A stretch of DNA of 63,748 nt, taken from an uncultured Ruminococcus sp. GTDB lineage: Bacteria > Bacillota > Clostridia > Monoglobales > Monoglobaceae. Within the stretch, counting starts at the first letter, position 1; each line of letters begins with the position of its first letter. This document shows, piece after piece, positions 36,288 to 45,085 of this stretch. Location: NCBI GenBank assembly GCA_902760955.1, contig CACWIG010000018.1, positions 1-63,748 of the forward strand, given 5' to 3'. The position numbers and the translations under genes were made by a program. The notes under the pieces are model-generated. The model saw only the letters and a list, made by a program, of their open reading frames with translations. It made no database searches and was not told where the DNA came from.

Positions 36288-37043
36288 TTGTTTATGACGA
36301 TAAAAAAACAGACAATAGTATATGCCTTTTGCGTTTTGCTTGTTGTTTCGATTGCAGTTATATGCTTAGCAACTAAGGAGGCAAAACAGGATGTAGAAAC
36401 AGAGGAGGAAGTTCAACAAAAACCCATAACTGTTTTGACGGATAAGACCATATTAATAGATCCAGGGCACGGAGGCTTTGATGCAGGAGCATCAGCAAAC
36501 GGACTTGAAGAAAAAAATATAAATTTAGCGGTTGCCCTGAAACTTAAAAATTGCGTAAACGATATGGGTGGAAACGCAGTTCTCACACGTGAGAGTGATA
36601 CATCAACGGCTGATGCTAATCGAAAAGACGGTAGTACGGCAAAGGCATCAGATTTAAAAAGAAGAAAGGCTATGGCAGAGGAGTTTGGTGCCGATATAAT
36701 GATAAGCATACATATGAATAAGTTTGAACAGAGCGAATATTGGGGTGCACAGGTTTTCTATGCGGAAAACTCAGAGGAAAGCAAAACCCTTGGAGAGACC
36801 ATACAAGCGGCATTGCCTAAAGTTTTAAACGATAGTAATGACAGAGTGGCAAAGAAAAGCAATGGTCAGATATATATATTAAAAAACGTAAAAATTCCGA
36901 CAGTTATCGTGGAGTGCGGTTTCTTGTCAAATCCCAGCGAGGCAAAGAAACTCTCTGACGAAGAATATCAAAAAAACCTTGCCAAAGCAATATGCGTCGG
37001 AATAGAGGATTATTTTAATAAAAAGATTGAAGAAAATAGTTAG
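36288..37043 (+). CDS. cwlD: N-acetylmuramoyl-L-alanine amidase, CwlD-type
   Basis: CwlD removes peptide side chains during spore cortex maturation so muramic lactam can form. The 251-residue product has an N-terminal signal-anchor (IVYAFCVLLVVSIAVICLA) and an amidase-3 domain with zinc ligands in ILIDPGHGG, AVLTRESD-adjacent E, and ISIHMNK, plus the catalytic glutamate in VIVECGFLSN. TTG 36288 is 8 bases after the GGGG site; GTG 36279, ATG 36282 and ATG 36294 are alternatives. Other amidase-3 enzymes are possible, but spoVM next door favours CwlD. Confidence 0.85.
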   Translation: MFMTIKKQTIVYAFCVLLVVSIAVICLATKEAKQDVETEEEVQQKPITVLTDKTILIDPGHGGFDAGASANGLEEKNINLAVALKLKNCVNDMGGNAVLTRESDTSTADANRKDGSTAKASDLKRRKAMAEEFGADIMISIHMNKFEQSEYWGAQVFYAENSEESKTLGETIQAALPKVLNDSNDRVAKKSNGQIYILKNVKIPTVIVECGFLSNPSEAKKLSDEEYQKNLAKAICVGIEDYFNKKIEENS

Positions 37044-37044
37044 C

Positions 37045-37192
37045 AAAGAGGCTATTAAAAAAGTCAAACATAGCGGTTTGTCAGAAGCCGCCAACCCCTA
37101 TATTCTGTATCATATTTAAATATTATACAAAATACGTTGTAGGGGACGGCGTCCTCGATGTCCCGAAAATTACTTTTTTAATAGCCTCTTTT
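37045..37192. repeat. Composite REP/BIME-like element with terminal inverted repeats
   Basis: The ends AAAGAGGCTATTAAAAAAGT (37045-37064) and its reverse complement (37172-37191) flank two GTAG-footed palindromes facing outward from the centre: type B, inverted (37072-37101, GCGGTTTG...GCCGCC...CCCCTA), and type A (37138-37165, TGTAGGGGACGGCGTCC). The outer stem with T runs can also end transcription of both convergent genes. The same element occurs, reversed, at 63361-63478. Confidence 0.78.
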
Positions 37193-37215
37193 GCCATTTC
37201 ATTTATGGAATAAAA

Positions 37216-37683
37216 TTATTTCTTTTTGGTCGGTGCCTTTTTGCTGTCGGTCTTTGCTGATTTGTTGGCAGGTTTTTTAGCTTTTGGCTTTTCTGTTTCT
37301 GCCTTAGCATTTTCTGTTTTGGCAGGTACAGCCTTTTTTGCGACAGGTTTTTCTTCCTTAGGAACTATTGAGCAAATAGCTTCAGCGGCTGTCAAATCAC
37401 CAACTGCATCTATATTGCCTGATGCTATGCCTGATGCTACATCAATTCTGCCGTCAATCAATTTGTTGAATGTGAGGTATGAAAGGGAAATTGCAACACT
37501 GTTGTCACGGTAATCATATGGCTCAATACTAAGATTTCCGTACTCATATTTTATATAGAAAATACCTGAGCAATCCTTATTTGTAAGTTCAACCTGAATA
37601 GCAAAGAAGTCTTTATCAGTTGTAACTTTTGCGTTTCCGTTTATACGCTCACTTATTTTGTTAAATGCCTGTATGAATGTCAT
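37216..37683 (-). CDS. SCP2-like protein with a lysine/alanine-rich tail
   Basis: The 155-residue product has an N-terminal region of about 105 residues resembling the SCP2 sterol-carrier fold (FNKISERINGNAKVT; FFAIQVELTNKDCSGIFYIK; LIDGRIDVASGIASGN), then a 50-residue K/A/P tail (KKAVPAKTENAKAETEKPKA) like histone H1. SCP2-like domains bind lipids. The tail could bind nucleic acid or the envelope. AAGGAGGG precedes the start. Function unknown; the tail fusion is odd. Confidence 0.65.
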   Translation of the reverse strand: MTFIQAFNKISERINGNAKVTTDKDFFAIQVELTNKDCSGIFYIKYEYGNLSIEPYDYRDNSVAISLSYLTFNKLIDGRIDVASGIASGNIDAVGDLTAAEAICSIVPKEEKPVAKKAVPAKTENAKAETEKPKAKKPANKSAKTDSKKAPTKKK

Positions 37684-37824
37684 AGTATATTACCCTCCTT
37701 ATTTATTAGATTTCATACAAATGATGTGATAATTATATTATAAATTAAAAACGCTGAAAAGTCAATGTATTTACAAAAATTTCCAAACAATTAAAATGTA
37801 ATAGAACTTTTTGTGTAAAAAGCC

Positions 37825-37853
37825 TTGACATATAATATTTTTTAATGTATAAT
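37825..37853 (+). promoter_or_regulatory. Perfect consensus promoter of ylxM-ffh operon
   Basis: TTGACA at 37825-37830, 17 bases, TATAAT at 37848-37853. The leader then forms CTGTAAAG/CTTTACAG (37859-37882) before the start. Confidence 0.87.
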
Positions 37854-37906
37854 TACATCTGTAAAGTTTTTGTGCTTTACAGATGTTTCTTTTTGGAGTG
37901 GTATTG

Positions 37907-38278
37907 ATGGATAAAAAGGTACAAGTTGGATTGCTGTTTTCTTTTTACAGGAATATGCTTACTGACAGACAGAATGAATGTGTTGACTTGTACTATAATG
38001 AGGACTTATCACTCTCGGAAATAAGTGAACATTTGGGGATTACCCGTCAGGGTGTCAGAGATAATATCAAGCGTGCTGAACAGTCTATGTATGATATAGA
38101 ACAGCGTTTGGGATTGGCATCAAAGTTTTTAAGGATTCAAGAAAAACTTGATAATATTGACGATATAATCCGTGAGATTGAGCAGTCTCCCAATGTCAGA
38201 TATTTGTCGGATGACATAAAGCATAAGATTAATGATATACTGACTATTATTTCTGATATTAATGAGGGTGAGCAGTAA
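37907..38278 (+). CDS. ylxM: YlxM/p13-like HTH protein of the SRP operon
   Basis: The 123-residue product has a sigma-factor-like helix-turn-helix (LTDRQNECVDLYYNEDLSLS; LGITRQGVRDNIKRAE) and a coiled-coil C-terminus. YlxM is nearly always next to ffh and in streptococci associates with Ffh and SRP RNA. ATG 37907 follows TGGAG; a longer in-frame start at 37883 lies in the leader hairpin. ffh begins 26 bases after the stop. Confidence 0.93.
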   Translation: MDKKVQVGLLFSFYRNMLTDRQNECVDLYYNEDLSLSEISEHLGITRQGVRDNIKRAEQSMYDIEQRLGLASKFLRIQEKLDNIDDIIREIEQSPNVRYLSDDIKHKINDILTIISDINEGEQ

Positions 38279-38304
38279 AATTTACACCGAAAGGAGTATG
38301 ACTG

Positions 38305-39660
38305 ATGGCATTTGAAAGTCTTTCTGATAAATTGCAGAACACCTTTAAAAAGCTGAAAGGCAAAGGAAAAGTTGGCGAAAAAGATTTAAAAGATGCAATG
38401 CGAGAGGTTAAACTTGCATTACTTGAGGCTGATGTTAACTTTAAGGTTGTAAAGGATTTTGTTAAAAAGGTTAGCGAGCGTGCTTCAGGTGCAGAGGTTA
38501 TGGAGTCTTTGACACCTGCACAGCAGGTTATAAAAATAGTAAATGAAGAGCTTATCAATCTGATGGGCGAGAATGAGGCTAAACTTGAAATTTCTTCAAA
38601 GCCTCCTACGGTCATTATGATGGCAGGTCTTCAGGGTGCAGGAAAGACAACGACGGCAGCTAAACTTGGCGGATTGCTTAAAAAACAGGGTAAAAGACCG
38701 TTGCTGTGTGCCTGTGACGTATACAGGCCTGCGGCCGTAAAACAGCTCCAGATTGTCGGCGGCAAGCTGGAACTTCCCGTTTACGCTGAAGAGGGTTGTA
38801 CTGATGCTGTTAAAATAGCGAAGGATGGTTTGAGCCACGCAATTAGAAATGCAAATGACATACTTATTATAGATACAGCGGGCAGACTTCATATTGATGA
38901 AGAATTGATGAATGAGTTAAAGCAAATCAGTTCTGAAGTCAACCCCAATGAGATACTTCTTGTGGTTGACGCAATGACAGGTCAGGATGCGGTAAATGTT
39001 GCTGAGGCATTCAATACCGAACTTGAGATAAGCGGTGTTGTTTTGACAAAGCTTGACGGCGATACAAGAGGCGGTGCCGCACTTTCTGTAAGGGCGGTCA
39101 CAAATAAGCCTATTAAATATTGCGGTATGGGTGAAAAGCTCACAGACCTTGAGGTATTCCATCCTGACAGGATGGCTTCTCGTATACTTGGTATGGGTGA
39201 TATGCTTAGCCTTATAGAAAAAGCTGAGCAGGCACTTGATATGAAGAAGGCTGAAGAACTTGAAAGGAAGCTCCGTACTCAGCGTTTTACTTTCTCAGAC
39301 TTTTTGGATCAGATGGCACAGATGAAAAATATGGGCTCTATGCAGGAGATACTCGGTATGCTCCCGGGGGTAGATACCAAAGCACTTAAAAATGTTGACA
39401 TTGATGAGAAAAGACTTTCTCATATTGAGGCTATTATTACTTCAATGACACCCAGGGAGAGAGAGCTTACTGATAAGCTGACACCATCCCGAAAAGAGAG
39501 AATTGCAAAGGGAAGCGGAACATCTATGACTGAAGTCAACGCTCTTATAAAGCAGTTTGAACAGATGCAAAAAATGATGAAACAGCTTTCAGGAGGAATG
39601 TTTGCGAAAAAAGGCAAACGCAGATTTAATCCATTCGGAAAATTCGGCGGATTAATGTAA
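38305..39660 (+). CDS. ffh: Signal recognition particle protein Ffh
   Basis: Ffh binds SRP RNA and signal sequences and targets ribosomes to FtsY. The 451-residue product has the N domain, a G domain with [15 protein letters not shown] (about 109-123), [26 protein letters not shown], and a methionine-rich M domain with [19 protein letters not shown] and the [13 protein letters not shown]-binding loop. It ends with [11 protein letters not shown]. Confidence 0.97.
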   Translation: MAFESLSDKLQNTFKKLKGKGKVGEKDLKDAMREVKLALLEADVNFKVVKDFVKKVSERASGAEVMESLTPAQQVIKIVNEELINLMGENEAKLEISSKPPTVIMMAGLQGAGKTTTAAKLGGLLKKQGKRPLLCACDVYRPAAVKQLQIVGGKLELPVYAEEGCTDAVKIAKDGLSHAIRNANDILIIDTAGRLHIDEELMNELKQISSEVNPNEILLVVDAMTGQDAVNVAEAFNTELEISGVVLTKLDGDTRGGAALSVRAVTNKPIKYCGMGEKLTDLEVFHPDRMASRILGMGDMLSLIEKAEQALDMKKAEELERKLRTQRFTFSDFLDQMAQMKNMGSMQEILGMLPGVDTKALKNVDIDEKRLSHIEAIITSMTPRERELTDKLTPSRKERIAKGSGTSMTEVNALIKQFEQMQKMMKQLSGGMFAKKGKRRFNPFGKFGGLM

Positions 39661-39715
39661 TTTATATAACTTAAGAAAAATAATTAAATCATATATATTT
39701 TGGAGGTATTTTAAA

Positions 39716-39958
39716 ATGGCAGTAAAAATTCGTTTAAAGAGAATGGGAGCAAAGAGAGCTCCGTATTATCGCGTGGTTGTTGCTGATTCAAGATTTCCGC
39801 GTGATGGCAGATTTATCGAGCAGGTTGGTACTTACAACCCAATGACAGACCCTGCAACAACAGAGTTCGATGCAGAGAAGGTTCAGAAGTGGATTGGAAA
39901 CGGTGCTCAGCCAACAGATACTGTTAAGCGTCTTCTTAAAGAAAAGGGTATCATCTAA
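39716..39958 (+). CDS. rpsP: 30S ribosomal protein S16
   Basis: The 80-residue S16 starts [20 protein letters not shown] and includes [20 protein letters not shown], both diagnostic. It is an assembly protein of the 30S body. GGAGG precedes ATG 39716. It sits in the ffh-rpsP-khpA-rimM-trmD order common to Firmicutes. Confidence 0.98.
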   Translation: MAVKIRLKRMGAKRAPYYRVVVADSRFPRDGRFIEQVGTYNPMTDPATTEFDAEKVQKWIGNGAQPTDTVKRLLKEKGII

Positions 39959-39982
39959 TTCATTAAAAAGGAAGATTAAGAG

Positions 39983-40210
39983 ATGAAAGAACTTTTAGAA
40001 TTTATTGCAAAATCTATGGTAGATAACCCTGATGCAGTTGAAATTACTGTTGTAGAAAGGGATTCTGCTACCGTACTTAAGCTCCACGTTGATGAAGCTG
40101 ATATGGGTAAAGTAATCGGTAAGCAGGGAAGAATTGCCAAAGCTATCAGAACTGTTATGAAGGCAGCGGCAAGCAATGAGAATAAAAAAATAATAGTTGA
40201 TATTATTTAA
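39983..40210 (+). CDS. khpA: KH-domain RNA-binding protein KhpA/YlqC
   Basis: The 75-residue protein is a single KH domain with the GKVIGKQGRIAKAIRTVMKA G-x-x-G motif (here GKQG). KhpA, with KhpB, binds many RNAs and affects division in Gram-positives. It follows rpsP by 24 bases. Confidence 0.94.
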   Translation: MKELLEFIAKSMVDNPDAVEITVVERDSATVLKLHVDEADMGKVIGKQGRIAKAIRTVMKAAASNENKKIIVDII

Positions 40211-40216
40211 CTACGG

Positions 40217-40275
40217 AACTGCTGTGCAGGACGTACAGCTTTGTATTGTTGGCACAGCAGTTACTTTTATTTTTC
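40217..40275 (+). terminator. Hairpin with T-rich tail between khpA and rimM
   Basis: AACTGCTGTGC (40217-40227) pairs perfectly with GCACAGCAGTT (40252-40262), followed by ACTTTTATTTTT. It may reduce transcription into rimM-trmD (partial terminator). Confidence 0.6.
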
Positions 40276-40284
40276 GGAGAAAAT

Positions 40285-40794
40285 ATGAAAAACAATATTT
40301 TAGAAATCGGACAGGTTGTAAATACCCACGGTATTCGCGGTGAGCTGAAGATTCAGCCGTGGTGTGATGACCCGATGATATATGATGAACTTGAATATAT
40401 TTACATCGGCGGTAACAAATATAATATTTTGCGTTCAAGACTGCACAAAAATTGTGAAATTGTTGCCGTTGAGGGTATTAATAATATAAATGATGCAGAA
40501 TTACTGCGAAATAAGATTGTAACTGTTGAGAGAGAAATGCTGGGTGAGCTTCCTGAGGGAAGATATTACATTGTTGATATTATCGGTCTGGAGGTTAAGA
40601 CCTTAGACGGCAAATATATCGGTGTGATTGATGATGTTATTCACACAGGAAGTAATGATGTCTATCAGGTGGCACGGGAAAACAAAAAGCCTGTTCTTAT
40701 TCCCGTCATTGATGATGTAATCGACGAGGTCAATATTGACGGCGGCTATGTTATTATTACGCCTTTGAAGGGATTGATAGATGATGAGGTTTGA
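40285..40794 (+). CDS. rimM: Ribosome maturation factor RimM
   Basis: RimM aids 30S head assembly and binds S19. The 169-residue product has the N-terminal LEIGQVVNTHGIRGELKIQP domain and a PRC-barrel C-domain with RYYIVDIIGLEVKT and VLIPVIDDVIDEVNI. ATG 40285 follows CGGAG; an in-frame TTG at 40246 lies inside the hairpin. Its end overlaps trmD by 14 bases. Confidence 0.96.
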   Translation: MKNNILEIGQVVNTHGIRGELKIQPWCDDPMIYDELEYIYIGGNKYNILRSRLHKNCEIVAVEGINNINDAELLRNKIVTVEREMLGELPEGRYYIVDIIGLEVKTLDGKYIGVIDDVIHTGSNDVYQVARENKKPVLIPVIDDVIDEVNIDGGYVIITPLKGLIDDEV

Positions 40795-41536
40795 TATTCT
40801 GACTCTCTTTCCCGATATGATGGAGGCGGTTCTCGGTGACAGTATTATCGGAAGAGCAAAAAAAAACGGCTTAATCGAGATTAATTGTATACAGATACGT
40901 GATTTTACACACGATAAGCATAGGCAGGTGGACGATTATCCCTATGGCGGAGGTCGTGGTATGGTGATGCAGCCACAGCCGATTTATGAGGCGTATCAAA
41001 GTATATGCGACAAATTGGATTACAAGCCATATACTATTTATTTATCACCTCAGGGTAAAACCTTCAGGCAGAGTACGGCAAAAAGATTGGCTAAAAAGGA
41101 GCATATAGTTTTGCTGTGCGGTCATTATGAGGGCGTGGACCAGAGAATATTGGATGAAATCGTTGATGCGGAAATTTCAATAGGTGACTATGTATTGACA
41201 GGCGGAGAAATCGCTTGTATGGCAGTTGTTGACGCCGTTTCCAGATTGGTCCCTGGAGTTTTAAAGGACGAGGAATCATTTTCTGAGGAGTCACATTATT
41301 CAGGGCTGCTGGAATATCCGCAGTATACTCGTCCTGAAGAGTGGCACGGAAAGAAAGTCCCTGATGTCCTGCTGAGCGGACATCATAAAAATATTTGCGA
41401 ATGGAAACGTAAGATGTCGATTAAGACGACCTTTGAAAAACGCAGAGGGATGTTGAGTAAAATCAAATTATCCGAAAAAGAGAAAAATTTTGTTGAAGAA
41501 TTAAAAAGGGAACAAAATTGTAAAGGTAAAAAATGA
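40781..41536 (+). CDS. trmD: tRNA (guanine37-N1)-methyltransferase
   Basis: TrmD makes m1G37 in tRNAs, preventing frameshifting. The 251-residue SPOUT enzyme shows MRFDILTLFPDMMEAVL, DDYPYGGGRGMVMQP, LLCGHYEGVDQRI, DYVLTGGE and EESFSEE, the trefoil-knot SAM site. Two consecutive ATGs (40781, 40784) are possible starts, inside the rimM 3' end. It closes the operon. Confidence 0.97.
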   Translation: MMRFDILTLFPDMMEAVLGDSIIGRAKKNGLIEINCIQIRDFTHDKHRQVDDYPYGGGRGMVMQPQPIYEAYQSICDKLDYKPYTIYLSPQGKTFRQSTAKRLAKKEHIVLLCGHYEGVDQRILDEIVDAEISIGDYVLTGGEIACMAVVDAVSRLVPGVLKDEESFSEESHYSGLLEYPQYTRPEEWHGKKVPDVLLSGHHKNICEWKRKMSIKTTFEKRRGMLSKIKLSEKEKNFVEELKREQNCKGKK

Positions 41537-41545
41537 TAAATATTT

Positions 41546-41574
41546 TTGAAATATAGTTGTATTTTATGTAGAAT
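41546..41574 (+). promoter_or_regulatory. Promoter of the 731-residue membrane protein gene
   Basis: TTGAAA at 41546-41551, 17 bases, TAGAAT at 41569-41574. Confidence 0.6.
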
Positions 41575-41655
41575 TATGATAAAATAGACTAAAATGTATA
41601 TACAAATGATGCTATTCACATATATGTTGTGAATTACAGAAAGGCAGTGAGATAG

Positions 41656-43851
41656 ATGAAATGTCCAAAATGCGGTATAAATTTGCTCGATCACATTGAT
41701 GTGTGTCCGTTTTGCAAAACACCAATTCCAAAGGATGCCCCTGCGGAAGAAACCAATGCTAAAGCTGAAACTTCGGCAGAAACAGTAGTAGGACAGAACA
41801 CAGGTAGATTTTCTGCTATTGACACATCAAAGGATAGTTATGATTTTGATTTGCAGTATACGCTTACCTTCAGAGACTCAGGTGAGATAAAGCAGGCAAT
41901 TGCTGATATGGATGCCGGAATAAATCGTGATTTATCAAAGAGAAAGACAGACTCTGACAAAAAGAAAAGTGATGAGCCAAGATACACAATGGAAGAAATG
42001 CAAGAGGCGGCTCTACGCGCACAGGAGAGAAGGGAACGTCGTAAGAGCGGCAAGAAATCTGTCTCTCACATTGAAAGACGCAAAAGAAATGCAATGAGGG
42101 CGGCTCGTCCTGCTAAAGATTATTCTGCTGATGTATCTGAGGAAAGGACACAGAAGTCTCACAGAGGTTTGCTTATAGGCGCAGGTGTGTTGGTTATAGT
42201 TGTCGCACTTATTGTCGGAATAGTGAACGTATGCTCCTACTTTACACACAAGGACCCTGAGTACCCAACAGTATATACAAAGGGAAATAAGCTGTATTCA
42301 TACTATGGAGGCAAGGAGTTAGAAGTCAGCTCCAATTTTATAACCATAGAGTATGATGCTTCATCTGACACAGACAAATCAGAGTCTAAGAGTAGTTCTT
42401 CAACCTCTAACAAAACGACAGTTTCTGACCCTAAGATTGTGGAAAAAACACCGCTTAAGGAAAAGGAACTTATCAAGATGTCTGAAGACGGAACTTCAAT
42501 GTTCTTCTTTGAAAACGTAAATATGAACACACGTACAGGCAGTCTTGTATACTATAAGAGCGGCAAAAAGAAGAGCAGAGTTGAACTTGCACAGAACGTA
42601 TATTATGACATCGTTACAGACAGTAATTGTTCTTCTGTTCTGTTTATTAAGAACGCAGACAAAGATGGTGCTCACGGTGAGTTGTGTTGTTGGAGTGTTG
42701 ACAAAAAAGAAGCAATAACCGTTGACAACGATATAACTGCAGGCAACTTTAAGTTATCTCAGGACAGCTTAAGCGCAACCTATATAAAGAACTTTAATCC
42801 GTCGGTACATACCGGTGATTTGTTCTATGTTTCATTTGCGGAAAATGCAGAGCCAACAAAGCGTGTTGACGAAAAGGTTGCGTTTGTTTTCGGCACAACT
42901 CCTAAGAGTAAAATATATTTTTATGCAAAGAATTATGACACAAAAACAGGCACATATGACTTATATATCCAAAGTGATGTAGAAGGACCTAAGAGTATTG
43001 CGGAAAAGGGCTTGCTGGCACCTGTTATCTCTAAGAAGGTTGAAAGTGCATATGTTTTCAGTAATTACAGCAATAAGCTCCAGACGCTAAGCTGTGTTGA
43101 CCTTTCAACAGGTATGAACACAAAGCTTTCTGAAGAGGTTACTAAGATAATTAAACTGAGAAACGATGATGGTGCAGTAATATATTCTAAGATATATGAA
43201 GAAGACAAGGCGGATTACTACTATGTCAGTGCCAAATCACCTAATCCGCAGAAGGTTGCATCTGCAATCAACACAAAAGCGGTAGAGGATGGTATTGCAT
43301 TATTTGATGCAAGCAATGACTTTAGCAAGATTGCATATGTTGGCGGTTATGACAGCGTAAATATGCGCGGTGCACTCTATACAATGGCAATCATAAACGA
43401 TTATTCAGGTTCTGAAATCAGAATTTCAGATGATGCATATTGCTGTGATGTTTCGGCAGATGGTGCGGTTGTAAGATTTGCATCAGGTTACAATGCTGAA
43501 AATAATACTGTAAATCTTGTGTCTTATTCAAATTCAAACACATTGGCATTAGCTGACGAGGTTGGAGTAGGTGCGTTTACCTTTGATAAAATAGGTGAAT
43601 ATGCTATATACGCAAAGGATATAGATCAGACTGCATCGGTTGGTAAGATAAATTCTGTAAACAAAAAGGCAAAAATTAAAAACCTTGATGAAGATGTTTC
43701 GGCATACGGACTCAAAAAAGACGGTATGGTTCTCTTGTTAAAGAAAACAGGAGAAGGCGATGCACAGACTACATCTCTTTGCAAAGCAAAACTCAAGGGT
43801 GGCAAGGTTAAAGAATTTGCTGACAATGTTACAAAGGTATTGTTCTATTAA
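41656..43851 (+). CDS. Zinc-ribbon membrane protein with a large predicted beta-propeller-like ectodomain
   Basis: The 731-residue product starts with a zinc ribbon (MKCPKCGINLLDHIDVCPFC), followed by a disordered stretch and a very basic region near 110-150 (ERRERRKSGKKS; ERRKRNAMRA), one membrane span (about 171-196, LLIGAGVLVIVVALIVGIV), a Ser-rich linker and about 480 extracellular residues of repeated short strands (VLFIKNADKDGAHGELCC; VRFASGYN), resembling TolB-type propellers. No family is recognised. GAAAGG precedes ATG 41656. nadD starts 2 bases after its stop. Confidence 0.75.
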   Translation: MKCPKCGINLLDHIDVCPFCKTPIPKDAPAEETNAKAETSAETVVGQNTGRFSAIDTSKDSYDFDLQYTLTFRDSGEIKQAIADMDAGINRDLSKRKTDSDKKKSDEPRYTMEEMQEAALRAQERRERRKSGKKSVSHIERRKRNAMRAARPAKDYSADVSEERTQKSHRGLLIGAGVLVIVVALIVGIVNVCSYFTHKDPEYPTVYTKGNKLYSYYGGKELEVSSNFITIEYDASSDTDKSESKSSSSTSNKTTVSDPKIVEKTPLKEKELIKMSEDGTSMFFFENVNMNTRTGSLVYYKSGKKKSRVELAQNVYYDIVTDSNCSSVLFIKNADKDGAHGELCCWSVDKKEAITVDNDITAGNFKLSQDSLSATYIKNFNPSVHTGDLFYVSFAENAEPTKRVDEKVAFVFGTTPKSKIYFYAKNYDTKTGTYDLYIQSDVEGPKSIAEKGLLAPVISKKVESAYVFSNYSNKLQTLSCVDLSTGMNTKLSEEVTKIIKLRNDDGAVIYSKIYEEDKADYYYVSAKSPNPQKVASAINTKAVEDGIALFDASNDFSKIAYVGGYDSVNMRGALYTMAIINDYSGSEIRISDDAYCCDVSADGAVVRFASGYNAENNTVNLVSYSNSNTLALADEVGVGAFTFDKIGEYAIYAKDIDQTASVGKINSVNKKAKIKNLDEDVSAYGLKKDGMVLLLKKTGEGDAQTTSLCKAKLKGGKVKEFADNVTKVLFY

Positions 43852-43853
43852 AA

Positions 43854-44468
43854 ATGAATAATTGTAAGAGAAAAATCGGGATTATGGGCGGAACTTTTGA
43901 TCCGCCCCATCTCGGTCATTTAATTTCAGCACAATTTGTTGCTGATGAACTTAATCTTGAAGAGGTAATTTTTTTGCCCACAGGCAATTTTTCGTATAAG
44001 GACTCGTACGAAACTGCAGAAGCTCAGCGCAGATATGATATGGTTAAGTTAGCCATTGCGGACAACCCTAAGTTCAGTATCTCTGATATAGAGGTTAGAC
44101 AAAAGGAGTACAGCTACACCTGTTTTACCCTTGAAAAAATCAGAAAGCTGTATGATAATTCTCGTATTTATTTCATAATCGGTGCTGACTCTCTTGATTA
44201 TATCGATAGTTGGAAAAACCCTCAGCATATTTTCGAGCAATGTACTATCGTTGCTGTGAGCCGTAAGGGGTTTTCTCAGGAGGACTTAAACGAAAAAAGA
44301 GGGGAACTTTTGAAAAGGTTTGAGGCGGATATAATTATTTTAGAGATGCCTTGCATTGATATATCCTCTACGGATATAAGAAAAAGGATAAGAGAAAATA
44401 AGTCTGTAAACTATCTTGTGGATGGTCGTGTGGCAAAATATATAGAAGACAATAATTTATACAAATAG
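43854..44468 (+). CDS. nadD: Nicotinate-nucleotide adenylyltransferase
   Basis: NadD makes deamido-NAD from nicotinate mononucleotide and ATP. The 204-residue product has GIMGGTFDPPHLGHLI (H-x-G-H) and the C-terminal DISSTDIRKRI ATP-binding motif. It is coupled to the genes before (2 bases) and after (yqeK), the conserved nadD-yqeK-lcp-rsfS order. Confidence 0.96.
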   Translation: MNNCKRKIGIMGGTFDPPHLGHLISAQFVADELNLEEVIFLPTGNFSYKDSYETAEAQRRYDMVKLAIADNPKFSISDIEVRQKEYSYTCFTLEKIRKLYDNSRIYFIIGADSLDYIDSWKNPQHIFEQCTIVAVSRKGFSQEDLNEKRGELLKRFEADIIILEMPCIDISSTDIRKRIRENKSVNYLVDGRVAKYIEDNNLYK

Positions 44469-44477
44469 GTGATTGCT

Positions 44478-45056
44478 ATGACGGAAATTGATGACATAAA
44501 AGAATATCTTAAAGAAAATCTTAGCGAAAAGAGATATAATCATTCTTTAGGTGTTGCTGACGAGGCTGTAAGGCTTGCTGAGCGTTACGGTGCGGACAAG
44601 CTGAAGGCTTATATTGCGGGACTTGTTCACGATTGTGCAAAGGAAATAAAAAATGACGAGGCAAAAAAGCTGTTAAAAGAAAAGTATTCTGTAACAATCG
44701 ATATGGTTATGATGAATACTCACAAGCTGTTGCACGGACCTTTAGGTGCTTGTATGATTCAGGATTTGTTCGATATAAATGACATAGAGATAATAGATGC
44801 TGTAAAGTATCATACAACGGCAAAAGCATCTATGAATTTACTTACAAAAATAATTTATATAGCCGATTATATCGAGCCTAACCGCGACTTTGAGGGAGTT
44901 GACGATTTGCGTAAAATTGCCTATGAGGATATAGATGAGGCTATTATGGTAGGTGTGGATTGGACAATTTCCGAATTGATAGAGAAGAATAGTATGTTTC
45001 ATCCTGACACTGTCCACGCAAGAAATTTTCTGTTATTCCAAAAAGCAAATTTATAA
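44478..45056 (+). CDS. yqeK: HD-domain hydrolase YqeK (diadenosine tetraphosphatase type)
   Basis: The 192-residue HD-domain protein belongs to the YqeK family, shown to split Ap4A symmetrically. Visible metal residues: KRYNHSLGVA (His), GLVHDCAKE (HD), HGPLGA and YHTTAKASM. An in-frame GTG at 44469 lies directly after the nadD stop; ATG 44478, 6 bases after AGGTG, is preferred. Confidence 0.93.
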   Translation: MTEIDDIKEYLKENLSEKRYNHSLGVADEAVRLAERYGADKLKAYIAGLVHDCAKEIKNDEAKKLLKEKYSVTIDMVMMNTHKLLHGPLGACMIQDLFDINDIEIIDAVKYHTTAKASMNLLTKIIYIADYIEPNRDFEGVDDLRKIAYEDIDEAIMVGVDWTISELIEKNSMFHPDTVHARNFLLFQKANL

Positions 45057-45085
45057 TATGCAATATTTTGAAATGAGGTGTTGTA

